A stretch of DNA of 15,691 bases from Paralactobacillus_A sp963926925 (lineage in GTDB: Bacteria > Bacillota > Bacilli > Lactobacillales > Lactobacillaceae), in NCBI GenBank assembly GCA_963926925.1, contig CAWUZD010000062.1:1-15691 (forward strand). The letters run 5' to 3'. The position numbers and the translations under genes were made by a program. Positions 1 through 5,680 of the stretch are shown here, piece after piece. Below the pieces are notes generated by a model. It saw only the letters and a program-made list of their open reading frames with translations, made no database searches and was not told the origin of the DNA. The first letter of the stretch is position 1, and the number at the start of each line of letters is the position of its first letter.

Positions 1-644
1 ATGAATTACGGCAAAGCACACATGATAGGCGCTATCAATTTATTGCTATTCGTTTGCCATATGGGAAACAACTTGATGATCAGGATGCACAAGAAGCATT
101 GCAATTTATTAAACCTGATAAATTATTAAATATTAATATTAAACCTAGTGTTGATGCTTTAACCCAAACTTTACAACAGAGTAGTGTAGATCTTAGTGAT
201 TTTAATCGTGGTAATGTTAAAGCGCGGCTTCGGATGACGGTTCAATATGCAATTGCTGGTCAATATCAAGGTTTAGTTGTTGGTACTGATCATGCAGCTG
301 AAAATGTTACTGGTTTCTTTACTAAATTTGGGGATGGTGGCGCTGATGTGATGCCATTGTTTCGTTTGGATAAACGCCAAGGTAGACAAATGTTAGCTTA
401 TTTAAATGCACCACGTCATCTGTATGAAAAAGTACCAACTGCTGATTTAGAAGATAATAAACCATTATATCCTGATGAACAAGCACTTGGAATTAGTTAT
501 GATATAATTGATGATTATCTCGAAGGTAAAACAATTCCTGTTGATAAGGCACAACACTTGGAAAGTTTGTATTTACGTTCACAACATAAACGGCAAATGC
601 CCATGACGATTTTTGATTTAAAAAAGGATGATTTAAATGACTAA
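1..644 (+). CDS. nadE: NH3-dependent NAD+ synthetase, 3' part (5' end outside window)
   Basis: NadE catalyses the last step of NAD+ synthesis: it adenylylates nicotinic acid adenine dinucleotide with ATP and amidates it with ammonia. The open frame (first full codon at base 3) runs in from the left edge and starts with residues matching the segment just after the family's ATP pyrophosphatase loop (YQFIAIRLPYG). Next come the signatures NRGNVKARLRM, VVGTDHAAENVTGFFTKFGD and KVPTADLEDNKP, which bind NaAD and ATP, and the expected C-terminal KRQMPMTIFD segment. About 213 residues are present out of roughly 275 in the family, so the N-terminal SGGxDS loop lies upstream. A TTG at 54 could be misread as a start, but it falls inside the conserved domain. 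The gene overlaps the next by 8 nt, which suggests coupled translation. Identification is secure. Confidence 0.95.
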   Translation, partial: ELRQSTHDRRYQFIAIRLPYGKQLDDQDAQEALQFIKPDKLLNINIKPSVDALTQTLQQSSVDLSDFNRGNVKARLRMTVQYAIAGQYQGLVVGTDHAAENVTGFFTKFGDGGADVMPLFRLDKRQGRQMLAYLNAPRHLYEKVPTADLEDNKPLYPDEQALGISYDIIDDYLEGKTIPVDKAQHLESLYLRSQHKRQMPMTIFDLKKDDLND

Positions 645-1059
645 GGAACAACAAAAAATGATGCGTTATGCGCATGTAATTGATAATTTAATTGCTAATA
701 CTCAAAAAATTCAAGCTGAATTAAATCCATTATTTGAAGAATTAAAGAAAAATATTAAGGATAATAAAGCTAATTTAGCTAATGATACATATGAAAAAAC
801 ACTAAATGCTTTTAAACAAGGAACGGCTGATTATCAATTACAATTAGATAAATTAGCTAATGCAGTTGTACCTGCTCGTTTTTTAGGAGCACATCATTCA
901 TTAGTAGCGGCTTATCGTGATTATGTTGCTGGCTGTCAAAAAATGGTTGATAGTATGCATGATAATGCTACCATTGATGAACAACAATTTTTTGCTGCAA
1001 AAACACAACAAAATAATGCTAATTTAAAAATTACCCGTTATCTTCAAAAGTTAATTTAA
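637..1059 (+). CDS. Small helical protein of unknown function, coupled to nadE
   Basis: I do not recognise this 140-residue protein. It is hydrophilic and should be almost wholly alpha-helical: it is rich in Ala, Asn, Gln, Lys and Leu with heptad-like spacing (LNPLFEELKK, YQLQLDKLANAV). It has no signal peptide, membrane segment or known catalytic motif. A somewhat more conserved-looking core is ARFLGAHHSLVAAYRDYVAGC around residues 81-102. The ATG lies inside the last codons of nadE (8-nt overlap), and an AAAAAAGGA-type ribosome site lies in the end of nadE, so the two are probably translated together. It could be a coiled-coil accessory or regulatory protein, but its link to NAD metabolism is only positional. 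That it is a real gene is well supported by length, start context and the tight junction. Confidence 0.7.
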   Translation: MTKEQQKMMRYAHVIDNLIANTQKIQAELNPLFEELKKNIKDNKANLANDTYEKTLNAFKQGTADYQLQLDKLANAVVPARFLGAHHSLVAAYRDYVAGCQKMVDSMHDNATIDEQQFFAAKTQQNNANLKITRYLQKLI

Positions 1060-1066
1060 GTACTAG

Positions 1067-1114
1067 CAAACTATTGACTTTTAACAAGTTGCTTGTTAAA
1101 ATTATAATAGTTTG
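1067..1114. repeat. Nested inverted repeat over the tRNA-Leu promoter
   Basis: Two nested dyads share nearly the same centre. The inner arms are TTTTAACAAG (1079-1088) and CTTGTTAAAA (1092-1101), a perfect 10-bp match around a 3-nt loop. The outer arms are CAAACTATT (1067-1075) and AATAGTTTG (1106-1114), a perfect 9-bp match. The unpaired joints are 3 and 4 nt. The element ends 1 nt before the tRNA 5' end and contains both promoter boxes. No T-run follows it, so it is not a normal terminator. It may be an operator, or an RNA hairpin in transcripts that read in from upstream. Confidence 0.75.
1081..1108 (+). promoter_or_regulatory. Sigma-A promoter for tRNA-Leu
   Basis: A perfect -10 box TATAAT (1103-1108) lies 16 bp downstream of a -35-like TTAACA (1081-1086). 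A better -35 match, TTGACT at 1074-1079, is 23 bp away, which is too far for normal spacing. Transcription would begin about 1115, at or just before the mature tRNA 5' end, leaving little or no 5' leader. The whole promoter is embedded in an inverted repeat. Confidence 0.6.
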
Positions 1115-1115
1115 T

Positions 1116-1201
1116 GCGGGTATGGCGGAATGGTAGACGCGCAAGATTAAGGATCTTGTGAGAAGTTTATTCTCATGGAAGTTCGAGTCTTCTTACCCGC
1201 A
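1116..1201 (+). tRNA. tRNA-Leu, anticodon AAG
   Basis: The sequence folds as a class II tRNA. The acceptor stem is GCGGGTA with TACCCGC (1194-1200), and the discriminator A is at 1201. The D stem is GCG/CGC with GG in the loop. The anticodon stem is CAAGA/TCTTG with loop TTAAGGA, which puts AAG at 1149-1151. The long variable arm is TGAGAA/TTCTCA, and the T loop is TTCGAGT. The long variable arm together with the A discriminator fits leucine. CCA is not encoded. The tRNA reads CUU directly. If A34 is deaminated to inosine by TadA it would also read CUC and CUA. It is a single-gene transcription unit with its own promoter and terminator. Confidence 0.95.
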
Positions 1202-1222
1202 TTGCAACTAAAACTTTATTTT

Positions 1223-1251
1223 AGCTGATTGCTTGCACAATCAGCTTTTTT
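1223..1251 (+). terminator. Rho-independent terminator after tRNA-Leu
   Basis: A perfect 9-bp stem AGCTGATTG (1223-1231) / CAATCAGCT (1238-1246) with a 6-nt loop is followed directly by a run of T (1246-1251). Confidence 0.9.
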
Positions 1252-1270
1252 GTTGCATAACGCTTTGTGC

Positions 1271-1299
1271 TTGTTAATTGATATAATTAATGATACACT
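1271..1299 (+). promoter_or_regulatory. Sigma-A promoter for the cold-shock gene
   Basis: The -35 box TTGTTA (1271-1276) and the extended -10 TGATACACT (-10 hexamer 1294-1299) are separated by exactly 17 bp. The predicted start near 1306 lies within a perfect 10-bp palindrome, TACAATTGTA (1299-1308). An alternative -10, TATAAT at 1282-1287, lacks a spaced -35. Confidence 0.6.
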
Positions 1300-1305
1300 A
1301 CAATT

Positions 1306-1406
1306 GTACATTTTGGATGGCTATTGGCTATGGTTCGAAGGCGCATCTTTCCTCCTAGTCTGTACCAAAAAGAAATGCAAATATTTATACGGAGGGAAAA
1401 GCAATT
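1306..1406 (+). promoter_or_regulatory. Structured 5' leader of csp with anti-Shine-Dalgarno element
   Basis: About 100 nt separate the predicted transcription start from the ATG. TTTCCTCC at 1348-1355 can pair with the ribosome site GGAGGGAAA at 1391-1399 over 8 bp with one bulged G. The leader ends GTACA (1306-1310) and TGTAC (1361-1365) can also pair. A competing helix, GCAT-TTTC (within 1343-1351) with GAAATGC (1372-1378), would use the same anti-SD bases. Long, structured leaders are known for cold-shock mRNAs. The switching itself is inferred here. Confidence 0.5.
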
Positions 1407-1610
1407 ATGGAACATGGCACAGTAAAATGGTTCAATGCTGAAAAGGGCTATGGCTTTATTACTCGTGAAGATGGTAGCGATGTATTTGTACACTTCTCTG
1501 CTATCCAAGGCGATGGCTATAAGACTCTTGAAGAAGGAAAAAACGTTACTTTTGATGTTGAAGAAAGCGATCGTGGTCCTCAAGCAGTTAATGTTGTTAA
1601 AGAAGACTAA
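1407..1610 (+). CDS. csp: Cold-shock protein (CspA family)
   Basis: A 67-residue single-domain OB-fold protein that binds single-stranded RNA and DNA and acts as an RNA chaperone, either on cold shock or constitutively. Both nucleic-acid binding motifs are intact: RNP1 KGYGFI at residues 13-18 and RNP2 VFVHF at 26-30. The N-terminal GTVKWFN and the closing GPQAVNVV are typical. The length is normal for the family. The ribosome site GGAGGG (1391-1396) lies 10 nt before the ATG and can be covered by an upstream pyrimidine stretch in the leader. The gene has its own promoter and terminator. Codon choice is optimised (GAA, GGT, CGT), as expected of a highly expressed gene. Confidence 0.95.
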   Translation: MEHGTVKWFNAEKGYGFITREDGSDVFVHFSAIQGDGYKTLEEGKNVTFDVEESDRGPQAVNVVKED

Positions 1611-1634
1611 TTTTAACTATTAAAAGAGTTTAAA

Positions 1635-1671
1635 AGTCGGTTCTTATCCAATGTTAGGAACCGGCTTTTTT
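1635..1671 (+). terminator. Rho-independent terminator after csp
   Basis: A 12-bp stem AGTCGGTTCTTA (1635-1646) / TAGGAACCGGCT (1655-1666), with two G-T pairs and an 8-nt loop, runs into T6 (1666-1671). Confidence 0.9.
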
Positions 1672-1699
1672 ATCTTAATAGATAGAGGAGGAATTTTTA

Positions 1700-1963
1700 A
1701 TGGCAACAACTCCAACTAATAATGGAATTGAAATTAAGGAAGATGAACGTAATAAAAAATTTCATGTGGGTGATCATGTGAAGTTTTCTAATGTTACTTC
1801 ATTACCTGATAGCACCGGTGTTATTGAAAAGAAATACAATAACAGTGCCTTGGTTGCATTTCAACCTAATGAAAAAATTACGCAACAAATGTATGAAGAA
1901 TTAAATGGGCGTTTCGTAATTAACTATGATAATTTGAAGATTATTAAGGATAAAAAGAAATAA
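1700..1963 (+). CDS. DUF2187-like small protein (YkvS type)
   Basis: An 87-residue, highly charged protein. Residues 21-83 resemble the DUF2187 family, small beta-rich domains such as Bacillus YkvS with a KOW/SH3-like opening. Here that region reads FHVGDHVKFSNV, a turn, then TGVIEKKYNNSALVAF, and it closes with RFVINYDNLKIIK. Compared with the family there is an extra N-terminal tail of about 20 polar residues and a short insert (TSLPDS). The function of the family is unknown. The ribosome site is strong (GAGGAGGAA, 1685-1693) and 6 nt from the ATG. Only 28 nt separate it from the csp terminator and no clear promoter fits there, so expression may depend on read-through. The family call is from memory of the pattern and is moderately sure. 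Confidence 0.75.
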   Translation: MATTPTNNGIEIKEDERNKKFHVGDHVKFSNVTSLPDSTGVIEKKYNNSALVAFQPNEKITQQMYEELNGRFVINYDNLKIIKDKKK

Positions 1964-1971
1964 TTAACAAC

Positions 1972-2011
1972 AAAAAAGCGGCAGTGATTATTTAATCACT
2001 GCCGCTTTTTT
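1972..2011. terminator. Bidirectional terminator between convergent units
   Basis: A6 followed by GCGGCAGTGATTA (1978-1990) is mirrored by TAATCACTGCCGC (1993-2005) followed by T6. The stem of 12 bp or more with A and T tracts on both sides can stop transcription from the DUF2187-like gene on the plus strand and from the nucleoside hydrolase gene on the minus strand. Confidence 0.95.
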
Positions 2012-2021
2012 ACTTAATTTA

Positions 2022-2984
2022 TTATTTTTCTTTTGTTTCAGCAAATAAGTTACCAAGATACTTCATGAAGATACCAATAAAGTATGGAAAATCTAAGTTA
2101 ACGGCTACTTTAGTATGTGGTTTATCATGAAGACGATCACGGTCACCAATCGTGCGTGCTCGGTATGGTTCTTCAAGGTCAACTTTTAAGTCAAGATCAA
2201 TCATTTGTACAAAAGAAGGATCAATTGCAACAGCGGCTGCCAATGGATCATGAAGAGCACAACCTTGCACAAATGGTTGGTTTTCAAGATAGATATCAAT
2301 GTAATAATCAAGCATATCAGCAAAATTAGTAGCTGCTGGTGTACCAATCATACGCCAAACTGCGGTGTCTTCATGAGTTAATACGGCACGGTGAGTTACA
2401 TCAAGGCCAACCATTGTTAATGGTAAACGACTATGAAAGACTTTATTAGCTGCTTCAGGGTCTTGATAAATATTAGCTTCTGCAACAGGGTTAATATTTC
2501 CTGGAACAGTTAACGCACCACCCATAAAAGTAACGTTAATCATATGCTCTAACTTAGGTTCCATTTCTAAGGCTAATGCTAAATTAGTCATCGGACCAGT
2601 TGGAACAATGGTTAAGTCTTTACCATATTGTCGTGCAGCATTGATCATAAAAGCAGCAGCACTGATTTCTTCAGGTTGCCGTTTTGGTTCAGGAAGGTTA
2701 ATTTCACCAATTCCGTTTACACCATGAATACGTTGACTTTCTGGTAAAACAGTAAAACTGTCAGTTGTTGATGAATGTGGTTCACCGATGAAAACTGGAA
2801 TTTCAGGATGATTTAATAATTCTAAGATTTTTAAGCTATTTTTAGCTGCTAACTTAACATCAACGTTACCATATTCACTAGTAACACCGATTAAATCAGC
2901 ATCAGGATTAGCAAGTGTATATGCAATTGCTAAGGAGTCATCGATACCAGTATCGACATCTAAAATAATTTTTTTCTTACTCAA
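2022..2984 (-). CDS. iunH: Nucleoside hydrolase (inosine-uridine preferring family)
   Basis: Hydrolyses the N-glycosidic bond of ribonucleosides to give free base and ribose, in the cytoplasm, using a bound calcium ion. Family hallmarks are present (numbering from the chosen start). The N-terminal DVDTGIDD at residues 9-16 supplies the calcium-binding aspartates. HGVNGIG begins at 87, EANIYQDPEAA at about 169-179 binds ribose, and HDPLAA at 245-250 holds the catalytic-site His and the last calcium Asp. The length of 320 aa is usual. I chose TTG at 2984 because AAAGGTGA sits 6 nt upstream. A GTG at 2993 (three codons longer) is the alternative but has no separate ribosome site. The gene lies 9-18 nt after nupC in the same operon. 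Purine versus pyrimidine preference cannot be read from the sequence. Confidence 0.93.
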   Translation of the reverse strand: MSKKKIILDVDTGIDDSLAIAYTLANPDADLIGVTSEYGNVDVKLAAKNSLKILELLNHPEIPVFIGEPHSSTTDSFTVLPESQRIHGVNGIGEINLPEPKRQPEEISAAAFMINAARQYGKDLTIVPTGPMTNLALALEMEPKLEHMINVTFMGGALTVPGNINPVAEANIYQDPEAANKVFHSRLPLTMVGLDVTHRAVLTHEDTAVWRMIGTPAATNFADMLDYYIDIYLENQPFVQGCALHDPLAAAVAIDPSFVQMIDLDLKVDLEEPYRARTIGDRDRLHDKPHTKVAVNLDFPYFIGIFMKYLGNLFAETKEK

Positions 2985-3002
2985 TTTTTTCACCTTTTAT
3001 TT

Positions 3003-4295
3003 TTACCATATGAATAAACCGACAATACCGGCTGACATTAATGAAACTAAGATACCTGATAATAACATATAACCAACGTTCTTAGAAATTAAATTATTCT
3101 TTTCTTTACCTACTAAGCTCTTAAATGCTCCGATAATCATCCCAACCGTTGAGAAGTTAGCAAATGATGTTAAGAACACTGTCAAAATTGCTTTAAAGTG
3201 AGGAGCAAAGGAGTGAATAATAGGAGAAACTTGTCCCATAACAACAAATTCATTAGTTACCAATTTGGTTCCCATGTATTGCGCAAATTGGAAAGAATTT
3301 TGTGGGTCCAAGCCAAGAAGCCATGCAAATGGATACATGATTATTCCTAAAATATGTTCAAGAGTTAACCATGGATTGATTAATTGCAAAACTTTATCAA
3401 TTAAAGCTGCTAATGCGACAAAGGCAATAACGTTAGCAGTAATAATTAATACTAAACGACCAGCGCCTAAAATTGAATCACCTAAGAAGGAGAAGAAAGG
3501 TTCACGTTTTCCTTTTTCACTCTTATTTTCAACTGCTTGTGCTTCCTTAGCAGCTTCAGCTTCTGATCCAGCAGTTTCAGGTGATTCAGTACCACCATTG
3601 TCAATTTCATTAACAGTAGCAATAACATCATCCTTTGGTGCAACCTTAACGGGGTTAAGGATGGCTGAGATAATGATTGCATTCATAATATTAACGGGGA
3701 TAGCTGTCAAAATAAATTGCCCAGGTATCATCTTGATATACGAACCAATGATTGATGCGGTAACACAACTCATTGACATCATTGCAATGGTTAAGTTACG
3801 TTGGGCACTAATTTTCTTTAATTGTAAACCGGAAACGGCTAATGCTTCTGTGTTTCCAAGGAACATCATTTCTACCGCATAGAAAGATTCAAACTTTGGT
3901 TGTCCAGTAATCTTTGATAGGACGAAACCAATTCCCTTAATAATAAGAGGTAAAATGCCGATATAGTTTAATATATCGAATAAAGGAACAATCATTAGGA
4001 TTGGTAACAATGCACTAGTGATAAAGTTCATTGTTTTAACGTGTACCCAGTTAGGTAGGACGAAAGCAATCCCAGTGTAAGCAATGTTAACAATCCAATC
4101 GAATCCTTTAGCTGCTGCTTTAACACAGTCAACACCGATTGAAAAACTAGTTAAGAACCAAGCGATGACAATGTTTAGCGCTAACATGATAATAATAGAT
4201 TTCCAGTTAATTGCTTTTTTGTCTTTAGAGAATAAAAACGCAACTAACATAAATACCAAGATGCCAATAATATTTACTATTAAGTACAAATTCAC
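3003..4295 (-). CDS. nupC: Concentrative nucleoside transporter (CNT/NupC family)
   Basis: A cytoplasmic-membrane symporter that brings nucleosides into the cell with a cation gradient. The 430 residues contain about ten hydrophobic segments. The CNT substrate-binding signatures are present: GNTE at residues 147-150 in the first hairpin half, TNEF around 347-350, and NFS at 380-382. In the solved Vibrio CNT the matching sites contact the nucleoside. Residues 217-266 form a long hydrophilic, Ala/Glu-rich loop (NGGTESPETAGSEAEAAKEA) followed by KSEKGKRE, probably cytosolic. The start is GTG at 4295 with GGGAGG (4309-4304) 8 nt upstream. It is the first gene of an operon with the nucleoside hydrolase, so uptake is paired with cleavage. 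It sits divergently from rbsK. Confidence 0.93.
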   Translation of the reverse strand: MNLYLIVNIIGILVFMLVAFLFSKDKKAINWKSIIIMLALNIVIAWFLTSFSIGVDCVKAAAKGFDWIVNIAYTGIAFVLPNWVHVKTMNFITSALLPILMIVPLFDILNYIGILPLIIKGIGFVLSKITGQPKFESFYAVEMMFLGNTEALAVSGLQLKKISAQRNLTIAMMSMSCVTASIIGSYIKMIPGQFILTAIPVNIMNAIIISAILNPVKVAPKDDVIATVNEIDNGGTESPETAGSEAEAAKEAQAVENKSEKGKREPFFSFLGDSILGAGRLVLIITANVIAFVALAALIDKVLQLINPWLTLEHILGIIMYPFAWLLGLDPQNSFQFAQYMGTKLVTNEFVVMGQVSPIIHSFAPHFKAILTVFLTSFANFSTVGMIIGAFKSLVGKEKNNLISKNVGYMLLSGILVSLMSAGIVGLFIW

Positions 4296-4387
4296 TTTTT
4301 AATCCTCCCAGATGCGGTGACTTAATATTAAAATGTGTTGCAAATGATATAAAAATAAAACTTATTTATGTAAAAGTTTAGTAGGCT

Positions 4388-4457
4388 ATCCTCCTTAATT
4401 ATTAAAATTAGGATTTTTAGAAATTAAATCATGATATCTAAAAAATCCTTAATTAAA
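4388..4457 (-). promoter_or_regulatory. nupC operon leader with competing hairpins
   Basis: Read on the plus strand, ATTAGGATTTTTAGA (4407-4421) and TCTAAAAAATCCTTAAT (4437-4453) form an imperfect dyad of about 15 bp. The 10-mer TCCTTAATTA occurs twice, at 4392-4401 and 4446-4455. On the minus-strand RNA the second repeat copy (inside AATTAAGGAGGAT, 4400-4388) can therefore compete with the first for the same arm. The leader also carries a full AAGGAGG motif (minus strand, 4396-4390) that is not followed by any usable start codon. This could be an attenuator or a protein site. Its role is inferred. Confidence 0.4.
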
Positions 4458-4478
4458 TAGTATCACGATTTATGTCAA
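4450..4478 (-). promoter_or_regulatory. Promoter of the nupC operon
   Basis: A perfect -35 TTGACA lies on the minus strand (4478-4473). A -10 could be TAATTA (4455-4450, 17-bp spacer) or TTTAAT (4457-4452, 15-bp spacer). It would give a leader of about 150 nt before the nupC GTG. No clear catabolite-responsive element was found by eye. Confidence 0.5.
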
Positions 4479-4556
4479 TTTAGTTTACTTAATTTGTTAA
4501 AAATAAAAATTTTTCTGTTAAATGATTGTGAATTATTAAAACGGTCTATTTTAAAT

Positions 4557-4597
4557 TAACAATAACTTTGTTATTATAGCAATGTTAGTAATTGTTA
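4557..4597 (+). promoter_or_regulatory. rbsK extended -10 promoter with overlapping dyads
   Basis: An extended -10, TGTTATTAT (4569-4577), has no good -35, as is common when an activator or an extended -10 carries the promoter. AATAAC-TTT-GTTATT (4561-4575) is a perfect dyad over the -10. The wider arms TAACAAT (4557-4563) and ATTGTTA (4591-4597) flank the predicted start. The repeated TAACA/TGTTA half-sites look like binding sites for a repressor. The regulator is unknown. Confidence 0.45.
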
Positions 4598-4614
4598 TAG
4601 TAAGGAGAATATAC

Positions 4615-5550
4615 ATGAGTAAATTAGTTGTGCTTGGCAGTTTAAATGTTGACTCAACTTTGCATATTGAACGGTTACCATTAGTTGGTGAAACTATGGA
4701 AATGAGTGATAAATCATCTGCACCTGGTGGTAAAGGTGCCAATCAAGCGGTTGCCGCTGCTCGGGCTGGTGCTGTAACTACTTTTATTGGTAAAGTTGGT
4801 AAAGATGAAGCGGCTGATTTATTAAAAAATGCTTTAAAAAAAGATAACGTTAATATTGATCATGTGGTTACTGATTCGCAAAATGGGTCTGGTAAAGCTT
4901 ATATCTTATTACAAGCTAATGGACAAAATTCAATTTTAGTTTATGCTGGTGCGAATAAGACTTTAAGTCCAAGTGATATTGATCAGGCTAAAGATGTTTT
5001 TGATGATGCTGATTTTCTTGATGCGCAATTTGAAACTCCAACAGCAACAACTGTTTATGCTTTTAAATATGCTAAAGAACATGGTATTAGAACAATTTTA
5101 AATCCAGCTCCTGCTGTTGAGCCAATTTCTCCTGAATTAGCACGGGTAACTGATTTAATTTGTCCTAATGAAACTGAAGCGGCAATTTTAACAGGAATTG
5201 AAATTACTGACTATGATTCAATGCAAGCTTGTGCACAAGAATTTTTCAAATTAGGTATTAAGCATGTTATTGTTACAGTTGGTGAACGTGGTGCTTTCTA
5301 TGCTGATGCTAGTGAAAGTTACTTTGTAAATGCTTATAAAGTACATGCAATTGATACAACTGCAGCCGGTGATTCATTTATTGGTGCTTTATGTTCACAA
5401 TTACAACCAGATTTTAGTAATATGCATAAGGCTATTCAATTTGCTAATTTGGCTGCTTCAATTACAGTACAACATTTGGGTGCACAACCAGCTATTCCTA
5501 CTTTAAGCCAAATTAAAGCTGAAGCTGATAAGCATCATGATTTTAATTAA
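4615..5550 (+). CDS. rbsK: Ribokinase (PfkB family)
   Basis: Phosphorylates D-ribose with ATP to ribose-5-phosphate in the cytoplasm. The start ATG at 4615 is preceded by TAAGGAGA with good spacing. An upstream in-frame TTG at 4582 lies in the promoter and is rejected. The product is 311 aa, normal for RbsK. Features in order: LGSLNVDSTLHIERLPLVGET with the N-terminal Asp that binds ribose, GGKGANQ at 38-44 (PfkB signature 1), NPAPAV, then PNETEAAILTG, and DTTAAGDSF at 247-255 (signature 2, with catalytic Asp253 and the anion-hole AAG). The last motif is the ribokinase form rather than the fructokinase form. No ribose transporter or rbsD is near. The gene instead diverges from nupC and the nucleoside hydrolase gene, so its ribose is likely derived from nucleosides. 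Confidence 0.93.
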   Translation: MSKLVVLGSLNVDSTLHIERLPLVGETMEMSDKSSAPGGKGANQAVAAARAGAVTTFIGKVGKDEAADLLKNALKKDNVNIDHVVTDSQNGSGKAYILLQANGQNSILVYAGANKTLSPSDIDQAKDVFDDADFLDAQFETPTATTVYAFKYAKEHGIRTILNPAPAVEPISPELARVTDLICPNETEAAILTGIEITDYDSMQACAQEFFKLGIKHVIVTVGERGAFYADASESYFVNAYKVHAIDTTAAGDSFIGALCSQLQPDFSNMHKAIQFANLAASITVQHLGAQPAIPTLSQIKAEADKHHDFN

Positions 5551-5579
5551 AAATAAATTATAAATATAAATATTAAATT

Positions 5580-5624
5580 AAGAAGTTTCTGTAAAACTAA
5601 AAATAAAGGAAACTTCTTTTTTTT
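5580..5624 (+). terminator. Rho-independent terminator after rbsK
   Basis: A perfect 10-bp stem AAGAAGTTTC (5580-5589) / GAAACTTCTT (5609-5618) runs into T8. The loop is long (19 nt, A-rich), so the hairpin is weaker than others in the window. Confidence 0.8.
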
Positions 5625-5625
5625 A

Positions 5626-5654
5626 TTACAAAATTAATGTTATTTTTTTAGTAA
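5626..5654 (+). promoter_or_regulatory. Possible promoter for the lipoprotein glucosaminidase
   Basis: TTACAA (5626-5631) and TAGTAA (5649-5654) are spaced by 17 bp just after the rbsK terminator. Both boxes are imperfect matches, so this is tentative. Confidence 0.3.
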
Positions 5655-5680
5655 AAGCTGTAAGGAGATCAATTTTAGGT

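Noticed and set aside
1..30. ATG at base 1 as a start codon
   Set aside because: It is in a different frame from nadE and opens no useful frame; the nadE frame enters from upstream.
1074..1108. TTGACT as the -35 box for tRNA-Leu
   Set aside because: The spacing to TATAAT is 23 bp; TTAACA at 16 bp is the better-spaced choice.
1287..1583. 98-codon open frame on the minus strand over csp
   Set aside because: It runs antisense through a certain cold-shock gene and its leader, with no ribosome site of its own.
3265..3882. 205-codon open frame on the plus strand, antisense to nupC
   Set aside because: No ribosome site; it mirrors codon structure of a clear CNT transporter on the other strand and its translation has no recognisable features.
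4358..4379. Weak hairpin with a U-rich tail in the nupC leader (AAACTT/AAGTTT) as an intrinsic terminator
   Set aside because: Only six A-T-rich pairs and a 10-nt loop; too weak to claim as a terminator without data.
4582..4614. Upstream TTG start for ribokinase adding 11 residues
   Set aside because: It lies at the predicted transcription start and has no ribosome site; TAAGGAGA fits ATG 4615.
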